A stretch of DNA of 11,309 nucleotides from Scleroderma bovista (Eukaryota > Basidiomycota > Agaricomycetes > Boletales > Sclerodermataceae), in the NCBI GenBank assembly GCA_037178675.1, contig JAYMGJ010000595.1, forward strand, positions 1-11,309, read 5' to 3'. Positions within the stretch are counted from its first letter, which is position 1. The number at the start of each line of letters is the position of its first letter. Both the position numbers and the translations under genes were made by a program. Of this stretch, positions 7,109 through 11,309 are shown one piece after another. The notes below the pieces were generated by a model, which was given only the letters and a program-made list of their open reading frames with translations, was not told where the DNA came from and did no database searches.

Positions 7109-8040
7109 ATGTCAACGACGGCTCAGTTAACGTACACTATCCCTCCTGCCGATGGTTCCCGGCCTTACACCACCATAAATGAGGACTCCACAGGTAAAAA
7201 GCTACAGAATTGGACTGAAGATATTCGCAATGTCGATATCGAGGACGCCCGGGGGAAGGAGCATCAATACACCCTTGATACCGTCGGATTTCAGTTTCAT
7301 CACCATCCTGCCAAGCATACCAGATTTCTGGATGATGAAGAGATCAAAACGGAATACTACCCAGAGTGCATGGAGCTCCTAAAGGGGCTTACTGGCGCAA
7401 CCAAGGTGGTCATCTTTGATCACAGTAGGTTGCCATGTAATCGTCCACACATAGTTGCCTACTTATGAATGGCACCCTGCCAGCTATCCGCCGCAGGCGT
7501 CCTGGCATAATCGATGACGACCAGCAGAAGCGTCAGCCTGTACCGCTCGTCCATTCGGATCGGACTACTGCATCTTCCATCGCACGAGTCCACAAGCATG
7601 CGCCTCCCAGCGAGGTTGAGGACCTTCTTCGGGGTCGGTGGCAGATTATAAACATCTGGCGTCCCATTTCGCACCCAGCTGTGGACTGGCCGCTGGCCTT
7701 CTGTGACTATCGCAGTGTCGATCCAGGCAAGGACCTCGTCGTACTCGCATTAGTCCACCACGAGCACGAGGGCGAGAACTACCATTTAAAATACAACCCT
7801 GAACATCGATGGGTTTATAAGCGTGCCATGGACCCCGAGGATGTGGTGTTGATAAAATGGTCAGTGGTACGTTTCGATCGATGCTACGACTCACATTGCC
7901 TTGATTTCAGCTTCGACTCTATTTCAGATGATCGTGTTGCTAAGATGGCAGCACATTCTGCTTTTAAGGACCCGAAGACGCCCGAGGGCACTCCATTCAG
8001 GGAATCTATTGAAGTCGAGGCTCTTGTATTTTATAAGTAA
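7109..8040 (+). CDS. CmcJ/AsaB-like Fe(II)/2-oxoglutarate oxygenase-family protein, 273 aa
   Basis: Three exons join in phase: 7109-7424, 7484-7859 and 7911-8040 (822 nt with TAA). Introns of 59 and 51 bases have donors GTAGGT and GTCAGT and acceptors GCCAG and TTTCAG. The protein matches the family of CmcJ (cephamycin 7-alpha-methoxylation), AsaB and GA4-desaturase-like proteins. Visible marks are FDHTIRRRRPG (about 103-113), the metal-binding-type H129-x-D131 in VHSDR, NIWRPISHP (162-170) with H169 as likely third ligand, DWPLAFCDYRSVD, and the C-terminal TPEGTPFRESIEVEALVFY. Members oxidise small molecules in secondary metabolism; the substrate here cannot be read from sequence. Length is normal for the family and no key residue is missing. 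The start is well placed, giving the usual N-terminus before a YTLD block. It converges with the hydrolase gene downstream. Confidence 0.93.
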
Positions 8041-8527
8041 GATTGGGTTAGTAGCCAACTTGGCCCAGCTACAGATTGAGACCCTCTCGGTTTGATAAAT
8101 TGGCCTGTAGAATTGTGTATCAAATCAATGTCTTCTTTTGATCTGAGATCTGAGATCACGTTGTACATACCTATGAGTGCACTGTACATTTGTACAAGTC
8201 GACGTAGGTCAGTCACCACACGAATCTAACAAGTAGTGGCTGCGCTACTACTGGGTTGAAGTGAGACTTGGTATTTCCCAACACCAACAACTTGGGCAGG
8301 ATGACTGAAAGCCATCAAGCAGCATAAGCCTCTTACATAAATGGAAGGAGAGCCTTGATACTCAATTGATGGCAAGCATATGCACACTGTCGTGTCAGAA
8401 ATACTCACCAGCATTGCATGGACTAAGCATAACAAGAACACATTGAATGAACACGGCGCGCGTTTGCTGAAATTAAAGAGGTTCGGGGGAAAAAAATAGA
8501 CCAGGTTTATTTAGATTGAAATGAACT
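8041..8527. other. Convergent spacer between two gene 3' ends
   Basis: Both flanking genes end here, so it should hold two 3' untranslated regions. It contains the short tandem or inverted motif TGATCTGAGATCTGAGATCA (8139-8158) and a pair of inverted TTGTACA/TGTACAA elements near 8160-8198. I see no ORF with coding character. Confidence 0.5.
8506..8511 (-). terminator. Polyadenylation signal of the hydrolase gene
   Basis: The plus strand reads TTTATT, that is AATAAA on the minus strand, 17-22 bases after the stop codon of the dienelactone hydrolase-family gene. Confidence 0.55.
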
Positions 8528-9674
8528 TCATATGTCCAATGTCTTCCGAAGCCACACCTTAGTTTGTTCCATGCCTTTCTCAAATGCTGCCTTAGCTTCC
8601 TCTAAGGCCAAGTTCGGGCGATTTGCAAAACCGTGGACTGTTCCTGCATTACAATGACGCAATTAGCCTTGATACGGATGACCCTACAGTGAATGCAAAC
8701 CTTTGTAATCAACAAATTCATATGACACAGGGTCACCCTTGTTTTTGCGTTCCACAAACATGGCCTCTGCTTTCAGGCGCATCTTCTGAGGGAAGCTGCT
8801 GTCTTCTACTCGTATTTTCAGTAGGGAATACGTAATCTGAGTAGATTTTAGTAGACCTTCTGCACAAACCCATGAAGTGGGGCTCTAATTGAAACACATG
8901 TGATTTTCCTGGTATTGAATGCAGAACGAACTTCATACCTTGATATCCTTCACTGACGCAAGTGAGATTAGCCCAGGATGGCAAATTACGGCGCTTTCCA
9001 AAACATTAGGGTTCGCCGCAAGGCGTGCGGCCACTCCACCGCCAAAACAGTATCTAAAGTGCAATCAGCATTTCATAAAACATGCAAGTTGTGTGCTGTA
9101 CCCAACACCGCCGACCTTACCGTACTTCTTATCTTCGCGGATAGCTTTGATGAACTAATAACCGTGAGTTGGCCACCATGGGTAAAAATGAGGGTTATTT
9201 GGATGTACCGATTTGACACGAAGGTCAACCACAGAAGGGCGGTTCCGGATAATGATACCAATGCGGGGGATAATGAGAAGGTATAGGCGGAAGGTGTCCC
9301 ACCAAGTTGCGTGACCAGGGCGGCCCGGAATTAATAGCTGAATTTCCATCCCATCAACTTTGAGCAGTTGTTCGCCTGCTCAGGAAAGAGAGTTAATGGG
9401 AAAAAAGATATAAATACCAGGGAAGCAGACCGTTGAAGATATCTGGCACCCAAACATCGCATGCAAGATTCTTCGCAAGTTCATCTGCAATAAGTTTCGT
9501 GTTTACCAATGGGAGACCAAAGGCATCCGGCAGCACAACCACTGCAACCGAACGAGGCTCGCTTTCACGCGGAGGTGCAGGTGCGAAGTATGCATCCAAG
9601 CCCTGCACTTTGACAACAGAGCCTGTTGGAGTTCCAGGAAGTATTGAGCCTCGGTTGCAGTCAAGACAGATCAT
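8528..9674 (-). CDS. Dienelactone hydrolase-family protein, 274 aa
   Basis: Seven exons on the minus strand join in phase: 9674-9431, 9375-9209, 9154-9102, 9053-8939, 8884-8857, 8802-8701 and 8643-8528 (825 nt with TGA). The alpha/beta-hydrolase fold is clear. The N-terminus is MICLDCNRGSILPGTPTG, followed by FGLPLVNTKLIADELAK and DVWVPDIFNG. The nucleophile motif GYCFGG has C157. An acidic CAED (200-203) follows, and TVHGF carries H240. Cys and His fit the Cys-Asp-His triad of the family; the Asp position is my inference. Family members open lactone rings, classically dienelactone in chlorocatechol breakdown, but fungal homologues are many and mostly of unknown substrate. Introns are 48-57 nt. 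Exon 5 is only 28 nt. Two donors are atypical (GTCTGC and GTCTAC). No stop or frameshift was found. The Met at 9674 matches the usual family start. The protein is probably cytosolic, as no signal peptide is seen. Confidence 0.92.
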
Positions 9675-10665
9675 CGTCAAAAGCAAACTTCAGTAGAAGC
9701 AAGACGCTGGTCCTTCAAGCTTCATGCCAAAAGCGCTTGCGGCATCATGGTCCCATTTGTAAACAGCACACAATACAACTTTTAAACTTTAGTACTACTG
9801 GCACGTATTTTGATGTTAGGTCAGTGGTGTTTGCATTTTCTGAAGCATCCGAGCGGAAGGTGGCTAGTATGTAGTGCTACAGAGACTACCATTGATATGA
9901 AACGAACCAGCCAATCATGATGGCAGAGGATGCTCAGCTACTATGTCGATCGACGAATGGCATGATTCTGCAGTTCTTCAGGCGCGTCCGCTGTAAGGAT
10001 TTTTTCTTTACTAGCTATGACCTCATAGAGTGGCTCCAGTGATTGAAGCGCCAGTGGTCGGCCAGGAGTACGACGGGTAGTATAAGCCAAGTGGCACTGC
10101 CAGGATCGTGGTGGTGGCCTGAGTTGACTTCCACCAGATGGTGCATTTTGCCTGTGGTAAAGGCCGCCGTTATGTTCATGGTCGATGGCTGACTTTCTGG
10201 CGAGACACTAGCCCGCCATTGGCACTTGAAACACTCTGAGTGACTCATCTTCGTCCACAAAACATGATCTGGGAAGGACGCAGAAATCGGAGACTTACAT
10301 ACATAGGCCTTGAGGTGACAACCGCAGGAAGACGTTCCCCGGACACGAAATGGCTGGAACCTGCAAGCTTCAAAGTTTACCGTCGTATTTTACACCGACT
10401 AGTATACTCCCTTGGAGTCTGTCTGGCCCTGTCTCTCACTGCATGCCCTGCGAGGGAGACAAAAAGGGACAAACTGCGACCGCATTTCGATCTAACTGCG
10501 CATGGGCTTCGGCTGCGCACCAGAGCTGGCAATAATTGACGCATGGTGCGTGTTGTCTACAATCCGTATTCATTACTCCGATATAAAGGTAACTGCGTTT
10601 CGTGTATCCGGGCTACGGTCCCGCTGCGCTTGACCATGCACATTCGCCTCCTCTGCCCATTCGCG
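9675..10665. other. Intergenic spacer holding two divergent promoters
   Basis: About 1 kb separates the starts of the hydrolase gene (minus) and the acetyltransferase gene (plus). Open frames here (for example minus 10015-10260, and plus 10240-10539) lack coding character, splice structure or recognisable similarity. I call none. The region should contain the promoters of both neighbours. Confidence 0.5.
10582..10587 (+). promoter_or_regulatory. TATA box of the acetyltransferase gene
   Basis: TATAAA (followed by GG) lies 79 bases before the ATG at 10666. This spacing puts transcription start near 10610-10620. It supports a start codon at 10666 or the in-frame ATG at 10636, and argues against any start upstream of the box. 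Confidence 0.5.
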
Positions 10666-11278
10666 ATGGCCAGCTACAGTACAGAACGCCTTATATTCTG
10701 CCCTTACACCGAAGCTGATTTAGATGACCTCATGATTCTCTGGAATGACCCCCTTGTTCAACCACTTGTCATCAATGACGAAATTGCTCCCTGCGGATCA
10801 GAGCTGAAAGGTGCTCTTCGTTCAAGTATGGAGCGCGCCGCATTTGGCGTCATTATCAGACTCAAGACGACGGGCGAGTTCATGGGACAAGTGATGGTTA
10901 CCGTCGATCCAACGACGCACGAAGGGACCTTCGGGATATGCCTCTTACCCAAATTCTGGGGCAGAGGTTATGGCACAGAGGCAACACGCTACATGGTCGA
11001 CTACTCATTTAGGTGGTTCGACCTTCAAAAGATGTCCTTGTCGGTATGGGCAAGCAACGCGAGAGCCAGAGCAGTTTACAAGAAAATGTATGTGATGTGC
11101 ATGCGCTTATCATCCATCTTCAGCCAATCCATTATTCAACAGCGGTTTTAAAATAGAGAGAAGAAGACCCGGGACTGTGCGTCGGATCAAGCGACGGGAA
11201 TATATAATTTTCATGGGCATATTATACGAAGAGTGGGCTGCCAGGGAGTCGCAGTCGCTGGTGCACTGGTATGCGTAG
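10666..11278 (+). CDS. GNAT-family N-acetyltransferase, 185 aa
   Basis: Two exons join in phase: 10666-11087 and 11143-11278 (558 nt with TAG). The 55-base intron starts GTATGT and ends CAACAG. The protein has the layout of the RimJ/RimL-like (Acetyltransf_3) branch. STERLIFCPY opens it, then DLDDLMILWNDP. The acetyl-CoA pyrophosphate loop lies in FWGRGYGTEA (97-106), matching the R/Q-x-x-G-x-G/A pattern. VWASNARARAVYKKIGF (128-143) is the usual last strand and helix, and the end is EYIIFMGILYEEW. Such enzymes move an acetyl group from acetyl-CoA to an amine of a protein or small molecule; the acceptor is unknown. Read without splicing the gene would end early at 11151 and lose the conserved GF strand, so the intron is well supported. 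ATG 10636 would add ten residues. Confidence 0.9.
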
Positions 11279-11309
11279 CGGTCTGGAGAATCCATTTCGT
11301 CGGTAATTT

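Noticed and set aside
10015..10539. Open frames in the spacer (minus 10015-10260 and plus 10240-10539)
   Set aside because: Short, composition unlike protein, and no conserved motif. They fit chance openings in a promoter-bearing spacer.

Overview
The window looks like nuclear DNA of a filamentous basidiomycete, probably a mushroom-forming fungus (Agaricomycetes). Its genes are cut by many small introns of about 36-69 bases with GT-AG ends. Base composition is mixed, genes lie on both strands with short spacers, and the recognisable proteins have the style of fungal homologues. All gene models below were spliced by hand: exons were joined so that reading phase, splice signals and family conservation agree. 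No RNA gene, CRISPR array, bacterial-type operon or intact transposon was seen.

Left part (about 200-2950, + strand): two multi-exon genes in tandem, 126 bases apart, both of unknown function. Gene A (214-1371, 7 exons, 279 aa) is unrecognised. Gene B (1498-2949, 6 exons, 397 aa) resembles, from memory, a lineage-specific uncharacterised protein family common in Agaricomycetes; one of its introns appears to use a GC donor.

Middle part (about 2950-7000): a gene-poor, repeat-rich, decayed stretch. It holds three diverged tandem units that look like copies of an intron with its boundaries, a small damaged gene with a probable membrane segment, a duplicated 90-base block, a short fragment of a mitochondrial Hsp70 (Ssc1-type) gene that runs into a 12-base GC-rich minisatellite, a patch of MluI-box and E-box motifs with a hairpin, a cluster of four GATA-type sites, and two stretches of coding-looking sequence with no recognisable product. 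It reads as accessory or rearranged DNA between conserved genes.

Right part (about 7000-11309): three intact, recognisable enzyme genes. A CmcJ/AsaB-like Fe(II)/2-oxoglutarate oxygenase-family gene (7109-8040, +, 273 aa) converges on a dienelactone hydrolase-family gene (9674-8528, -, 7 exons including a 28-nt one, 274 aa). After about 1 kb of spacer comes a GNAT N-acetyltransferase gene (10666-11278, +, 185 aa). The oxygenase and hydrolase families both occur in secondary metabolism or aromatic breakdown. Two or three such genes do not by themselves make a biosynthetic cluster, and no backbone synthase, transporter or regulator is visible here.
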